A stretch of DNA of 64,000 bases from assembly GCA_948099385.1 (NCBI GenBank), contig CANUEZ040000013.1, forward strand, positions 1,329,001-1,393,000. Reading direction: 5' to 3'. The position numbers and the translations under genes are program-made. Positions 48,870-60,547 of the stretch are shown here, one piece after another; the stretch's first letter is position 1; each line of letters opens with the position of its first letter. The notes beneath the pieces are model-generated. The model worked only from the letters and a program-made list of their open reading frames with translations. It did no database searches and had not been told where the DNA came from. Origin of the DNA: Fasciola hepatica (Eukaryota > Platyhelminthes > Trematoda > Plagiorchiida > Fasciolidae).

Positions 48870-49740
48870 GGAGTATGAACTGGTTCAAGCGGGCTACTGA
48901 GTGGGGGCGATGGCGCTGAAGGCCAGTTAAACTGCTCTTCAGTGTTCTGTCCATCGATCCATGTACCGTGAAAGGTGGTGGGTTGGTTGGCCGTTTGCCT
49001 CGTAGATCACTTCGCTCAGTCCAGGCATCTTGGTCCCAGTAGACCGGATGAGTTGGAAAAGTCTCGGAGCATTGCCGGTGGCGACAGCTTGTTCCGTTTC
49101 GGTCGCGCTTTCCGATCACCAGCTCTCGATCTCCGCGCAAGCATCCGATCAAATTTCATTGTAGTAGGACGAAGGCATTGTGGTTTTCGCTTCCGGCAGG
49201 GATATTCCGGCGGCTGTCTAGCAATTCCAGAGAACCTGATGAGATGCAGTGCGTGGCTGCATGCCGTGTGACTAATCCACAAGATGCGGTACTCGCTACT
49301 TTTATGGTGTCTTGGATGTGTTGCCAGCGATCTGACAAGTTATCGTACGTGTGGCTGCTTAGCTGGGCAGCAAGCTCATTCTGATATCTCTCCCGGACCG
49401 ACGTCCGGCAAAGTTGCGCTACGCCTTCCCGTTGACGGCGGACTTTTTCACTCCGTGGAAAACCGTACTATGAACTCGGAACACAAGGGCATGGTCTGAA
49501 TCTAAACGTGTGTTCCAGTACGACCCACACGATTTGACTGAGCTACGTCAGTGGTGGAATACTGCTGTGTGGTCTATTTGTGTCCAAGAATGATTAGCAG
49601 ATGGCTGTCGCCATGTGACTGTGCGACGAAAGCTGTGCCGGAAGTTCGTACTCGACAAGAATCGGCGATGATCTGCGCACAGATGAAGTAGTCGATGTAT
49701 TCTATAGCTTTTCCCAATCGAGTTTGTCATACCGCGATGT

Positions 49741-50069
49741 CAAGTTCATCAGCCATGATGTCGAGTTCTTCAGTGAAATCCACCAGCGGCAAGCTTCGGA
49801 CGGGCCTCAGTTGGCGCGGACAGTTGCGGGTCTGAATTTACCGCGCATGAACTCAAGCCTCTGCACAGACCCAACACAACCCATAAGGTGGTGACCATGC
49901 GTGGGTTCGAATCCCGCCGAGGCCAAAGACTTTTCACATTTGGATCACCTCAAAACATTATCAAAATCTGCCAACCATCAATACAACCCATAAGGTTACG
50001 TTTAACACGTAACGCTGTTGCGCGCATTTCCATAAGTGAGCAACCAAAACCACTGTGCTCAGTGCGTTG
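49741..50069. other. Interval between RTE copies E and D
   Basis: Contains a perfect B-box-type sequence GGGTTCGAATCCC at 49899-49911 on the plus strand, but no matching A box or acceptor stem, so it is not a tRNA gene. No coding segment is recognised. Confidence 0.5.
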
Positions 50070-51423
50070 GATCAGTCCGGTTCAGACAACCACTAACCAT
50101 GCACTGGATGCGCTGGTTTTGGTTGCTATCTCGTAGCGGCAGACTTAAAATCAGATAAAGAAAAAAAAGAGTATGAGAGAAGTGAGAAGGAAACTACAAA
50201 TATTGGTATCAGGTTGATGAAAAAAGCTTGTGGACACAAAGCAGCCACCGATCGCGACACCTTGCCATATACCCCAATGTATCCAACCGTTGAGTGGGAG
50301 GGTGTCTTGGACCCCACACAAGAAGTCTAACACGGCCTACATGGCCAAGTCCACGGGTTGGATTCTCATACCTTTCTTCCATGTCATGCACTGACCACCT
50401 TTACTCATCTTCCGACCGTTATCCACCTCAGCAAACGCTGCGCGCGGAGAAATCCTGCCAGGGGACATGCGCAAAACATGTCCCAACCACCTTAGCCTGG
50501 CAAGCTCAGGTGTTTCATGTAATGATTTGAACCGTGAACCCAAGACTCTCCGCTGAACCTCAGGATTGCTTATACGGTGTTTCCATCAGATTCCAGTTTT
50601 GATACGGAGACATCGGTGCTCGAATACCGACAATCTTCGTATATCCTCCAACCGTAGTGTCCATGTTTCCGAAATATACAGAAGCACTGGTCTGACTGCT
50701 ACAGCGTACATTCGGCCTTTGATAGGTGAACGGATGTCATATCGACACCAGAGATGACTGATTGGCAAATGTCAAACGAGCCCTCTGTGTACACAAAGAC
50801 ACCTCATCCGAAATCCAACCTCCAGGTGAAATGCAGCTTCCCAGAAAACAGAATTTGTCTACCACGTTTACAGTCTCCCCAGGCACTGAAAGGTTTGGCG
50901 TTGAACCAACCCAGCCCTGCGACAGCATCTTGCCCTTTGAAGGTGCAAAACGTACACCGAACATTGCTACGCAATCCGTCAAGCTGTCTAGAAAAGCTCA
51001 CAACTTACCTGGATCTTCACCTAGAAGAACTATGTCGTCCGCATATTGAAAACCTGACACTTTTCCACCCGGAGAAAGCTAAATGCCGTTACCTTCATTC
51101 GACAAAAGTGCGGTCTTTAGCACCATATCAATCATAAAGTTAAAGACAGAACGAGAGAGAGGGCAACCGTAGCGCATACCACTTTTCGTGATGAACGGGG
51201 ATGAAAATGAGCCGTAAGCACGAACTCGCCTTCGGCTGTTCGTGTACAGGGACCTCATGATGGATTTCTCTGCAACACCCTTTACCAAGAGGCAGCGCCA
51301 GAGAACTGTGTGGTTGAGTCAAACGCTTGTTTAAGATTAAAAAAACGAAGTCAATAGGAAAAAAGGAAGTTGTACCTACGTTCTGAAATTTGCCCAAGAT
51401 TGAAGCCGGATTAGCACAGTTTC
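50070..51423 (-). mobile_element. RTE element D (subfamily beta), 3' half, left of inserted copy C
   Basis: Minus-strand pieces give GFNLGQ near 51400 (end of the fingers motif), VKGVAEKSIMRSLYTNSRRR, SGMRYGCPLSRSVFNFMIDM (motif B), VRFAPSKGKMLSQGW, FCFLGSCISPGGW, LYISETWTLRLEDIRRL, LARLRWLGHVLRM and CMTWKKGMR. The 3' end aligns with fragments G and I. It continues the coding sequence interrupted at 54695, and frameshifts are frequent. Confidence 0.8.
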
Positions 51424-51659
51424 CATCATCGTCATCACCATCGTACAGCGTTAAACAGTAGGGCAAGCCCCACTGACCACTGCCTTTCTGACCATGTTGC
51501 ACGTTCAATTAGAAAGTATGAATATACAAGATGGATAGGGAGTGGACCTACACGGAAGGGAAAATGCCCTAAACGGCAACACACAGAATACACAGTCTAA
51601 CTGTACAAACGCACATCGATCAGTCATTCTGATTCGATAGAAAGTGACAACACGATGGC

Positions 51660-52252
51660 CACTGCTCACGGTTTGCTGCCATATATTTCAGTGTCTCCAG
51701 CCAACTGGTAGACAGATCTTTTGGACCCCAACCATGAAGAAGTGAAGCACCTACTTTTCCTAAGTCTGTCGTACATTTCCTCATTCCTCGCTGCTACGTC
51801 ATTTGTTGACCTCCAAGTGGTCTCTTCCACTCCCTAGGAGGAACGCAGAACAGGACACGGCACGGTAGACGTGTGTTTGACACACGTAACACGTGCCTTA
51901 ACCAACGAAGTCTTCTAAGTTGGATACGCTGTGACAAAACGTTCTCTGAATTAGTACCCAATACTCGCTTTCTTACCTCATCGTTGCTTACTCGGCTATT
52001 CCACTCAATCCTAGCGATACTACGTAAACATCGGTGGTCGAAAACCTCAAGACGACGAATATCTTCAGCATGCACACTCCAAGTCTCGCAACCACACAAC
52101 AAAACTAAACGCACTGCGGCACAGCATACACGACATTTCAACTTCAGTGAAATATCAGATCGAAGCCACAAGTGTTTCAGTCCAGCGTACGCAGCTCGAG
52201 CCTTGGATATACGCGTACTCACCTCTACTACTGAGCTCTCATCCGTCGTCAC
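51660..52252 (-). pseudogene. Copy C: C-terminal domain
   Basis: The frame at 51794-52252 gives ISKARAAYAGLKHLWLRSDI, LCGCETWSVHAEDIRRLEVF, LRRLRWLRHVLRVSNTRLPC and REWKRPLGGQQMT. The final block near 51660-51790 matches copy A in frame-shifted form. Sequence identity shifts from A-like to B-like at about 51690. Confidence 0.7.
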
Positions 52253-52285
52253 GCTGCTGTCGAGGTAGGTGAAGTGGTCGACAAC

Positions 52286-53193
52286 TCACAGCACCTCCCC
52301 ATCAAGCATCAAACTCGGAATCGTTGACGTCCAGTCTTGTAACTTCACCTTGCACTTTGAAGGTGCAAAGCGCATGCCGAATGGAGCTACAGTTCTTGAG
52401 AGTCTATCTAATGCATGTTGAGCATGTTCTGTGCATTCGAACAAGCAGACAACGTCGTCCGCGTAATCTAGGTCATTTAGCTTTCCATTAGTTCCTAGTT
52501 CGACGCCTACATCCTCAAGATTTTGCAGCGCACTCTCCATTATTTCGTCCATGACGAAGTTGAAAAGGAATGGAGACATGGGACATCCCTGTAGAACACC
52601 ACTGGTCGTTTCGAAATGACCGGATAGTTCACCGTAAACTCTAACGCGGCCAGAAGTATGAGAATACAATGGTCTCAGTAGGTTCACGAACTTCTGGGCC
52701 AGCTGAACTGTTCCTTGAAGTATTCGGCTCAACGGTCAAGCCTTTGCTGTTTGCTATGGATGGATTCTCCATTCCTGTTGCAAATCGTTCCACTGACCTG
52801 GATGCGCCGTCCACTGGTGTCACGAATAAGTTTGTACAGTCTCTGACTGTTACCTGAAGCAGCTGCTATTTCCATTTCTTCGGCTACCTTGACCCACCAT
52901 TTTTCGCGATCATTCTTAAGGCTTTTCGTAACTTGTCTTTGTAGCTTTCTCCGCATCTTATTCATCTCCTTACGGTTCGAGAGCTGACGTTTTTGCTCCA
53001 TTATACTCAACGACTCTTCCGAGATCCAGTGTCTTTGATGGACAACGGATCTAGGACCACAGACAAAACCTGCTGCAACGTGCATCGCCTGTATGATATG
53101 AGCCCAATGCTCATCTACATTACTGTTCGTCGTAGATCCTAGCTCGTGTGCTAACTTCTGCTCATACCGGGTGCGCACTTCTGGATCACACAA
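52286..53193 (-). pseudogene. Copy C: linker and deleted reverse transcriptase
   Basis: The linker frame 52729-53193 matches copy B (CDPEVRTRYEQKLAHELGST to GNSQRLYKLIRDTSGRR) and runs to KQQRLDR. After a frameshift the deletion joins it to QKFVNLLRPLYSHTSGRVRV, followed by motif B SGVLQGCPMSPFLFNF and motif C DYADDVV. The fingers region and motif A are missing, so no active reverse transcriptase can be made from it. Confidence 0.8.
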
Positions 53194-53196
53194 ACG

Positions 53197-54378
53197 TTAC
53201 ACGGCTAATCCGGTTTGCGGTTTGCGACGATGACCATGGAGATGGAGAGATAGTCGCATTAAAACTAATGCATGGTCCGACTCTACGTACGTGGACCAGT
53301 AAGATCTAATGTCCTGAACATAACTGCGCCACTGGTAGCTTACGGCGATATGATCAATTTGACTCAAAGTACCTGTAGAGTTAGAGCGCCATGTCGCTGT
53401 GCGACGCCAGCTGTGTCGGAAATTAGTGCTAGACAAGAACAATCGATTGTCTGCACAAAACTGGAGAAGCCTATCCCCGTCATCTGTACGCTCAGAAGGT
53501 AAAGCACAACGGCCACTTAAACAGGCTTCTGACACACTACGTTTGCCAACTTGTGCATTGAAGTCACCAGCTAGCACTACAATGTCGGAACCTTTACTGC
53601 TGCGAACGAGAGTGGCGAAGGCATCATAGAACTCATCTTTCTGCAAGTCTGAGCTGCAGTCCGTTGGGGCGTACGCCGAGATCACAAACAAATTGCGTTT
53701 AACACAACTATCCTTTCGAACGCCGACGGACCCTTGGAGTCTCACAGCACATAAACGACTGTCAACAGGGATCCAGTCTAATAGGGCAGCCTCAGCCTTG
53801 TCAGTCAAGACAATTCCTACACCACGTTGACCCACAGCTCTAGCTGCTTCGTCTCCTGAGGTGCGCAGAATATACCTCGATGAGATACCTGGAGCAGTTA
53901 GTTGAATCACACTGCTCGAATCCTGGATACGCGTTTCGCTTAAGCAGCAAACATCAATCTTCAGAGAGTTCATTGTGAGGGCTAGGCACGCCTGCTGACC
54001 GGCCTGCATGAGTGTACGCACGTTGAAGGAGCCGAGATTAAGAGGCTGACGGGGCTTGAGAAAATGTGAGTTACCAGTCAGAGGATTATTCCCGACACTA
54101 TTTGACAATGAATCGTTGCGAGTATCGACCGTGTTATCAATGGGAGCATTATGGGTGGATAGATGGGGCAAAGAGGGATGGTTAGGGACAGAAGACAAAG
54201 GTTGAATAACAGAGAGGGAACTCTGAGCAGTAGCACACTTATCACTACCCACCCCGCTCGATGCAATGGGCAGCGCGGTCCTGATTAGCCTGCGCGACGA
54301 CCGATGCAGTATGGAATTCTTTGTAGTCGTGCAGTTCATGGGAGATGTTGGACGGGTACTGCTAGGGTGTCCAGCCAC
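53197..54378 (-). CDS. Copy C: intact AP-endonuclease ORF (393 codons)
   Basis: The longest open frame in the window. Residues 1-110 form a Ser/Pro-rich leader. The AP-endonuclease follows with all family motifs: NLGSFNVRTLMQAGQQACLA, CCLSETRIQDSS, ISAYAPTDCSSDLQKDEF, VVLAGDFNAQVGKRS, SSTNFRHSWRRTATW, SQIDHIAVSYQWRS and SDHALVLMRL. In RTE elements this enzyme nicks the target DNA to prime reverse transcription. The frame is uninterrupted here but ends in a stop just before the linker (53196), and the reverse transcriptase of the same copy has a large deletion, so autonomous movement is unlikely. Confidence 0.85.
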   Translation of the reverse strand: MAGHPSSTRPTSPMNCTTTKNSILHRSSRRLIRTALPIASSGVGSDKCATAQSSLSVIQPLSSVPNHPSLPHLSTHNAPIDNTVDTRNDSLSNSVGNNPLTGNSHFLKPRQPLNLGSFNVRTLMQAGQQACLALTMNSLKIDVCCLSETRIQDSSSVIQLTAPGISSRYILRTSGDEAARAVGQRGVGIVLTDKAEAALLDWIPVDSRLCAVRLQGSVGVRKDSCVKRNLFVISAYAPTDCSSDLQKDEFYDAFATLVRSSKGSDIVVLAGDFNAQVGKRSVSEACLSGRCALPSERTDDGDRLLQFCADNRLFLSSTNFRHSWRRTATWRSNSTGTLSQIDHIAVSYQWRSYVQDIRSYWSTYVESDHALVLMRLSLHLHGHRRKPQTGLAV

Positions 54379-54694
54379 AAAGCAGGAGAACGATTAGGGT
54401 CCTCATCCAAAGCCTTTAGTTCTGACAAGAACCTATCCGCAAGGCAGCGGGATGGCTTACTGGAAGCCCATTTGCTTGGATCAATTATTCTTCCACTGGT
54501 TTTTCCGACTGAGTTGCCAGCTCAAATCAACCCCCAACCTGGAGGACCAGGAGACTGGACTTCGTCTGACCTCTACCCATTGACCTGTCAGGTATGATTG
54601 CATCTCCGGCTTAAGGAAGCCTTCCTGTATAGCTCTTTGGGTCATAGAGGCGCACAAGCCATCACACCACGTCAAGGTGCAGTCTCGTCGTGAT

Positions 54695-56270
54695 GGATAG
54701 CACAATTTTGCGCGAATACTGTTCGCTAGCGTTAGAGAGGCGGTGGAGAATAATAACAGCGAGCACTTTGGATGCGACGAGAACCAGACTTATCCCCCTA
54801 TGGCTTTCATAGGACGACCCGTTGCATTTCTTATAAGTCGGTACGACCACCGATTCACCTCAACTCTTTGGAACATGTTCCTTCTCCCATATCAAACCGG
54901 GGAGTTTTATTAACCCCAGTAAAAGTGCTATGCCGCCGTTCTTGAAAACAGAGGGAAGCAAATCATCCGGCCCAGCAGCTTTGTGTCGTTTAAGATAGCT
55001 TATCTCACGGAAAACCTCCGCTTCTGACGAAGGGCCAGTATCTACAACCAGAGTTGGAGCTATGGTGCTACTTAGCAAGCCAGTTGCGGATAAAAGCCAG
55101 TTAAACTGCATCCCGAAATGCTCCGCCTAGCGAGTTAGACGACGCTCCTGAGTTCGAATCAGTAAGCCGTTCGCCTCTTTGATCAGGCTTTTGTGGACCG
55201 ATATTTCTAACTGGGCGGAAAGCGTTGCGGCTGTTGTCAATCGCCGCAGCTTTTTCCATCTCCCTACAGCTCTCAATCCACCACTGCACTTCATGGTATA
55301 TGGAATCCGGAGGAGTCAATCTGCACGCATCTAACAGTGCAACTGAGGATGCAGATATCCACCGTTTGTGTGAGTCTGGTTGTGGGACCTTGTACAGCAT
55401 CAACAGCCTCACGTAGGGCCTGCTTGATCTCCTTCCATCGCTCTTCTGGATATTGGGCATTTGACTGCATCGATAATCTGGTGGATGATTCTGTTCGGAA
55501 ACCAGATCGTCGATAATCGTCCAGTAGCAGCTGCGGGGAACGGTTCTCTTTGGCGATGCTTCGGCCACCGACGAGACGTAAACTGAAAGGCTTGCAGACA
55601 AGAGAGTGCCAAATGTTTACAGACGTCAACCAAAATGATGGACGGTTTTCAATTGATCCGCGGCAGCGGTAACCCACAGCAATATGGCGCATCAGGACAC
55701 CAGGTTAATCGGTGTCGCTTTTGTGCAAGACGTTTGCACTCACTAGTTGGATGAGTCGGTCATCGTTATCGGTTCGATCGGTTGGAATGCTAAGTCGGCC
55801 TTCTATATTCCCGTTCGTCTCATCTAGGCTTCTAACTTGAGCACTGAAATCACCAGCAAAAACCATGATGTCCGTAGAGCGCACGGTGCGAAGCAGTTGA
55901 GACAAATCCTCGTAGAATTCATCTTTAGCCTCAAAAGAGTTACATTCAGTTGGGGCGTACACAGAAACGGCGAACAGGCATCGACGCTTCAGCCTATTGC
56001 TTTTAACGTGCACAGAACCATTCAACCGAACCGCACACAAACAACTGCTGACTGGGCTCCTGTCGAGCAGTGCACACTCAGATTTCATGCTCAGAGCGAT
56101 GCCAACGCCAGCCTGGCCAGGGGCACCAGACACCGAACCGCCCGACATGTGAAGACTGAAACGAGAGGCCGAGATGCATCTGGAGATCGAAGTGCGAACA
56201 TTGACGATGGGTCTTGTATGCGTGTTTCTGAGACACAACATGCATCTACTTTAAAGGTTAGGTGTTTGAA
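54695..56270 (-). mobile_element. RTE element D (subfamily beta), 5' half, right of inserted copy C
   Basis: Minus-strand pieces in order: DACCVSETRIQDPSS (56230), GQAGVGIALSMKSECALLD, VSVYAPTECNSFEAKDEFYE, FAGDFSAQVRS (catalytic Asn changed to Ser), DRTDNDDRLIQL, then the linker, then FREISYLKRHKAAGPDDLLP and VVPTYKKCNG with SHRGISLVLVASKVLAVII. The frame reaches the fingers motif and stops at the target-duplication flank of copy C. It is 5'-truncated: the FNVRTL start of the endonuclease is missing. Many stops make it the older, inactive partner. Confidence 0.8.
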
Positions 56271-58411
56271 ATGGACTGATATGCAACACAGCAAAAACAT
56301 GACTAGGTAATGATTCAAGCTGTTCGGCAAAATTATGTCGAACTAAGTGTAGTCACTTGTACAGAAACAGTGCTCCGTCTTTAGCAACTTCAGCTATCCA
56401 TGGTTTCAGTAATAACATCCATCAAGTGGTGACAAAATGCTGCAATGGCAAAGTCAATTTAACCATTCGAATTGGAACTATAGTCCCTGTGGATAGAATA
56501 GTATTCGTATTTATTAACACAGATTGTTCTAAAGTATCGTTCCGACCCGATGCAATGATGGAATGAGCAATAATGGGACTGAAGGTTCATCGCAAATCCA
56601 CATAGGTTACGTTGATTAGGACGAGTTTCAAATCCAAGTGGTCGGAAGACGGGTAGGGGTGGCTGGTCAGTGGTCTATCGATTCACGAACTGGACAGTAA
56701 AGTGTGTTACGTTCATCGTCAAACTAATTATCGGAGACATTAGAATGAAAGATCTGGCTAGATGCGTTCCATATTTTGGCGCGGGTTTTGGAATCAGGAA
56801 AATTCAAATGAAAAACGCATTAAGTGCGATCGGATCTGTTTGGTTCAAGGATGTTTTGCGGTACCATCCTGACCAGCTCAATTCAAAAGTTTTTTCTAGT
56901 ACATGCTTGCGCATGAGTACAGTGGAAGGGGCAATCATCCCATAGCCACGAAGGCCCGCTGTACCGTTCGGGGATAATCGGCAACCAGACCCTGAGACTT
57001 GGAGTGGCGAAGAACCACATGAGGTCCCAATAGGTCAGGTGTGGTAATTATCCGGACAGTGGATTACTGTCTATCACCAAAAGTGACACGCACGTGCCAA
57101 CAAAACAGAACCTAACACACAGAGGAATTAAGTCGGCAACTAACCTTGACTCGATTGACCGCCTCCTGAGCTTGGTACATTCGAGAATTTCGTGTCGGTT
57201 GTTTTTGCGACAACAACTGCGTGCTGCCCAAATAGCTTGCGCGGAAAAGCACTCCGTGAATGAGTGTTTCAGGAAAGTCCGGGTGTTTCACAGAAACTGA
57301 AAAATTGAGGTAAAATATAATAATAGAAAATTATGTATAAAAGCAAATGGCAGACATTCTTGCATTGGAAATGATCTCAGTGTGATAAAAAAAATTAGTC
57401 AATTAACATGTTATCCTAATCCTCTCAAATTTTTCCTAATCAAATGTAATTTTCCAACCAATTATCGATCTAACGCGAAAACCACAACCCATCTTAGGTG
57501 ATACTGTATCTAGGACCTTTGAACAAGAGATGTAAAACCCGTACAGTACACCTTATTCCTAGTATTTTGTATGGTTGTGAGAACCGAGACCGGAATGGCT
57601 ATATGTGGAAGACGGCGTAGGAACCAAATAAAATTTACTCCTGGTCTGCGACTGCTACAAAAGTCTGCAGTTGTACTAGATTCCGCATGAACTGAATACG
57701 ATGTTGTGATAATCGTATTAGAATCGATGGCATGAAAACAGATGAGTCTCGCAGTTTGCCACCGACCATGGACGTGTAACCGGCGTTGTCTATCTAGCAC
57801 GCCTAGACTCATACCCAGATTTTAGTGCCCAACAACCGGATTGCTTACCACATCAGTTCACATCAGGCAACTGATACACCGCTGGTCCAGGTACTCCATC
57901 AAACTAACAAAACATTCCACCTGCTCAACAGTACTATGAATACATTTTGTTTGATTCTAACAGAATCCCGACCTCGCGTGCAGAGGTATTCTTTTTCGAC
58001 CTCACTGCAGAGGTCATTCACCACAGAAAGCTTGTGGTAGGCGGTCGTGTCTAGGTGCGCATAATAAAACGAATCAGTGTCAGTTGTACACATTTAAAAC
58101 TGTCATATATTCGAATTCGCTCCATATATCTGAAATAAAACAGAAGGATAGGGTGAAAATCTACCCATGATTACTTCACACTTCCCATTCGCTACACTGT
58201 CGTATAACTTTCAACAAATACGCTTCATGACACTCGGTCAGTACGTTTGAATGAACCATTCCGTGGAGGGATAATTTGTTGGCAACAGATCATTCACCAT
58301 TAGTTTGAATTAATATTTGTTTGGCGTGAGATGGGCACGTTTCTTCCGTGCGTTTTGGTGCTTTCACCGAATAAGATACAGTGCACACATATATAAATAT
58401 ATAAACACATG

Positions 58412-58475
58412 CATACATACATACATACATACATACACACACATACACGTACATACATACATACATGCACACATA
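58412..58475. repeat. (CATA)n microsatellite
   Basis: A tetranucleotide cat-a repeat interrupted by cacacac and cacgta stretches. Confidence 0.9.
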
Positions 58476-58869
58476 CACGCATTCAAAGAGAGTTTGGCAT
58501 CAGACTATCCAGGCTGGCTGTCAGCCGTCAGTTTGATGCGTTGGATACTAAATGGAAGCTAAACTCGATATGAATGACTTCGCTTCCCAGACACTAACTG
58601 CTAGACGATTCGGGCGGACTCTATACCACTTGCTTCACATAATCACTATCTGACGACATCATTCACCGCTGAACTAGGACATTACCAATATAATGACGGG
58701 CTCATATGGCGTTTTAAGCAGAGACATTATCAGGTGAAAAGGTTAGTACAATCTATTGAGATTGATCATTTCCAAACCTAATTTGACACGAACAACTAAC
58801 CGATCGAACAGATAAAGAGGCGCTGAGAGTGAAAAGGCGGACCGGAGATAGCATTGCGATGTGAGTTTA

Positions 58870-58872
<3 letters not shown>

Positions 58873-58922
<50 letters not shown>
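58873..58922. repeat. (AT)n microsatellite, 50 bp
   Basis: A pure (AT)n tract with no recognised mobile element directly beside it. Confidence 0.95.
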
Positions 58923-58925
<3 letters not shown>

Positions 58926-59387
58926 GACAGTATTTTATCCAGCCTCCTGCGGCCTATATCACAATCATCAAATACGGTTAGTTAGTGTTTTGCTAAAAAT
59001 TAGGTGGGAATTACAAACAAACTTTAAGCGTAATAGTCTCATCAAAAAAGAATCGTGTGAATCGCAACGAAGTGATAATGGGTAGCCTCCGTGACAGGTT
59101 GGAAAGTTCAGAAACGAGGATGGGAGAAGACTCACCTTCGCGAACACGACTGTGGCGTTCAGCCTGTGGATCAGAAGAAAAACAGTACCACAAGAATTAA
59201 GCGACAGACAGACCAGTGCAAGAAACGATAAAAATGAGAACAAGTATAATATAGAAAACCGAGGTTTTCCAAGTAAACAGCGAATCCAAATTCGAAGCGA
59301 CAATGCGTTGTCCATAACGTAAGACGTAGAAATTCATTACGATGACATTCCAGACAGCTGTTATTATTGTACTCAGTACTCTTTTCA

Positions 59388-59548
59388 TTTCCTTTCTTAT
59401 TTATTATACAACAATGTACAACGGTTTAGGAGGAGGGCCGCGGCCAGTCAAAGTTGCCAAATGGGAAACTGGTCGGTGGTGACAAGAATAGAACCCGGTT
59501 GTTCTTGTTCAAAGTCCACGATGATAATCGTCTGACCAACGCCGATCA
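59388..59548 (-). repeat. tRNA-like SINE copy 2
   Basis: Aligns over its length with 2186-2345, including ttatacaacaatgtacaac, the ggccgcggcc block and caaagtccacgatg. On the minus strand an A-box-like TGGTCAGACG and a B-box-like GGGTTCTATTC are present, more decayed than in copy 1. Confidence 0.5.
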
Positions 59549-60547
59549 AATTTCACACCATAGTTACCGGTTCATGATGTGCATCGATGCTAACCGCCTT
59601 TCGCTGGGAACCCGAATGAAGGGAGCGCGACGGGAAGAAGTTATAAAACATTGTAATAATTCACAAAAGGACAAGTCAAATAACGAACTTTTAAAGAAGA
59701 CTAGATATTCACAAAAGACAGCTCAATCTCTGGAAGCAATGCTCGGAATATCGAAATTTACAAGGAAAGGAGTGCAGTCCTCCTGGAAATCAGGCTGACC
59801 CTACTCCGTTTCTGAGTTGTTTCACACAAATTGTACAACTACTGATGCAGAAGTCGTGAGCTGTCTCAAAGGACGATAACGGGACTGTAACAAACGAAAA
59901 CAGATTTAACGAAACGTAAATATCATCTATACACACACACATTCCGATGAAGAGGGGCCATGTAGTTTATGTCACATGTAAACACACACGCAATCATATC
60001 TCCGAACTTCCACTGTTGAAGAAAGTCCTGTATGAGCAGCAACGATCATTTTCGAAAACCAAAGACAACCAGAGAACGTGAAGGCGCGCACTGATGGATA
60101 GTATATCGGTGCACTTTGCAAGAAACAACAAACGCGCAGACAGAACAGACCTTTGCAGTATGGAAATGAACGGATCCGATACTTTTAGAAAGAGGTCTGA
60201 GGCATAACTGAACAAACATTAGGCAAAGCAATAGGCCACTTTTGCGAAAGTAAAAAACTGGAAAACCTGTTCCGAAATTCCGCTTTAGAATCATACAACC
60301 CACTACTGCTACCAACTACTTTCACCTAAATCACAGGGTAACGTGTAAACAGAAGACAAAAGGGAACATTTTGGTTTAGTAGCCATGCATATGACATGGG
60401 AATAATCTCCGCCGGAAACAGCAGAAACTAATACCGACTGACAGTAAAGAATACCGCACCAGCATTGCACAAATAACGCCAACTGGCTGCTTATCAGGCG
60501 TTGACAATCATACTATGCAGTTCGACGAACAAAGGAACTTAGGTCAA
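59549..60547. other. No gene recognised
   Basis: Short open frames only; nothing shared with the rest of the window was noticed. Confidence 0.5.

Larger units (their letters stand above)
47240..49740 (-). mobile_element. RTE-type retrotransposon copy E (subfamily gamma), 5'-truncated
   Basis: Minus strand, about 2.5 kb. The endonuclease is kept only from about ADHRRFLSSTNFRHSFRR (49548-49730) through DSDHALVF near 49490. Linker, reverse transcriptase with YADD, and C-terminal domain follow in several frames. The 3' side runs through KVGWKQQRGGQAITWH and a WLETL-like stretch to the (AT)n tract at 47177-47235. It is clearly different in sequence from copies A to C, so it is a separate subfamily. 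Confidence 0.8.
51424..54694 (-). mobile_element. RTE-type retrotransposon copy C (subfamily alpha), inserted into D
   Basis: About 3.3 kb on the minus strand. It interrupts element D inside the fingers motif of its reverse transcriptase. Flanks ggattagcacagttt (51408-51422) and ggatagcacaatttt (54695-54709) are an imperfect 15-bp target duplication. The 5' end is at tctcgtcgtgat near 54690 and the 3' end is a cat/cgt-rich tandem run. An internal deletion of about 570 bp joins sequence equal to 44134 and 44699 of copy B near 52695-52700, removing motif A and the fingers of the reverse transcriptase. It is a mosaic of A-like and B-like segments. Confidence 0.88.
56271..59387. other. No gene recognised; tandem repeats
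   Basis: Several open frames of 60-100 codons, for example 56670-56945, show no motif. A (CATA)n tract with CA-rich edges lies at about 58412-58475 and an (AT)n tract at 58873-58922. Confidence 0.5.

Noticed and set aside
49890..49925. Possible tRNA gene with a perfect B box GGGTTCGAATCCC
   Set aside because: No A box at the right distance and no acceptor or anticodon stem can be formed; it is probably a repeat remnant.
58290..58562. Cys/Tyr/Val-rich repeat peptide on the minus strand
   Set aside because: It is the translation of the (CATA)n microsatellite.
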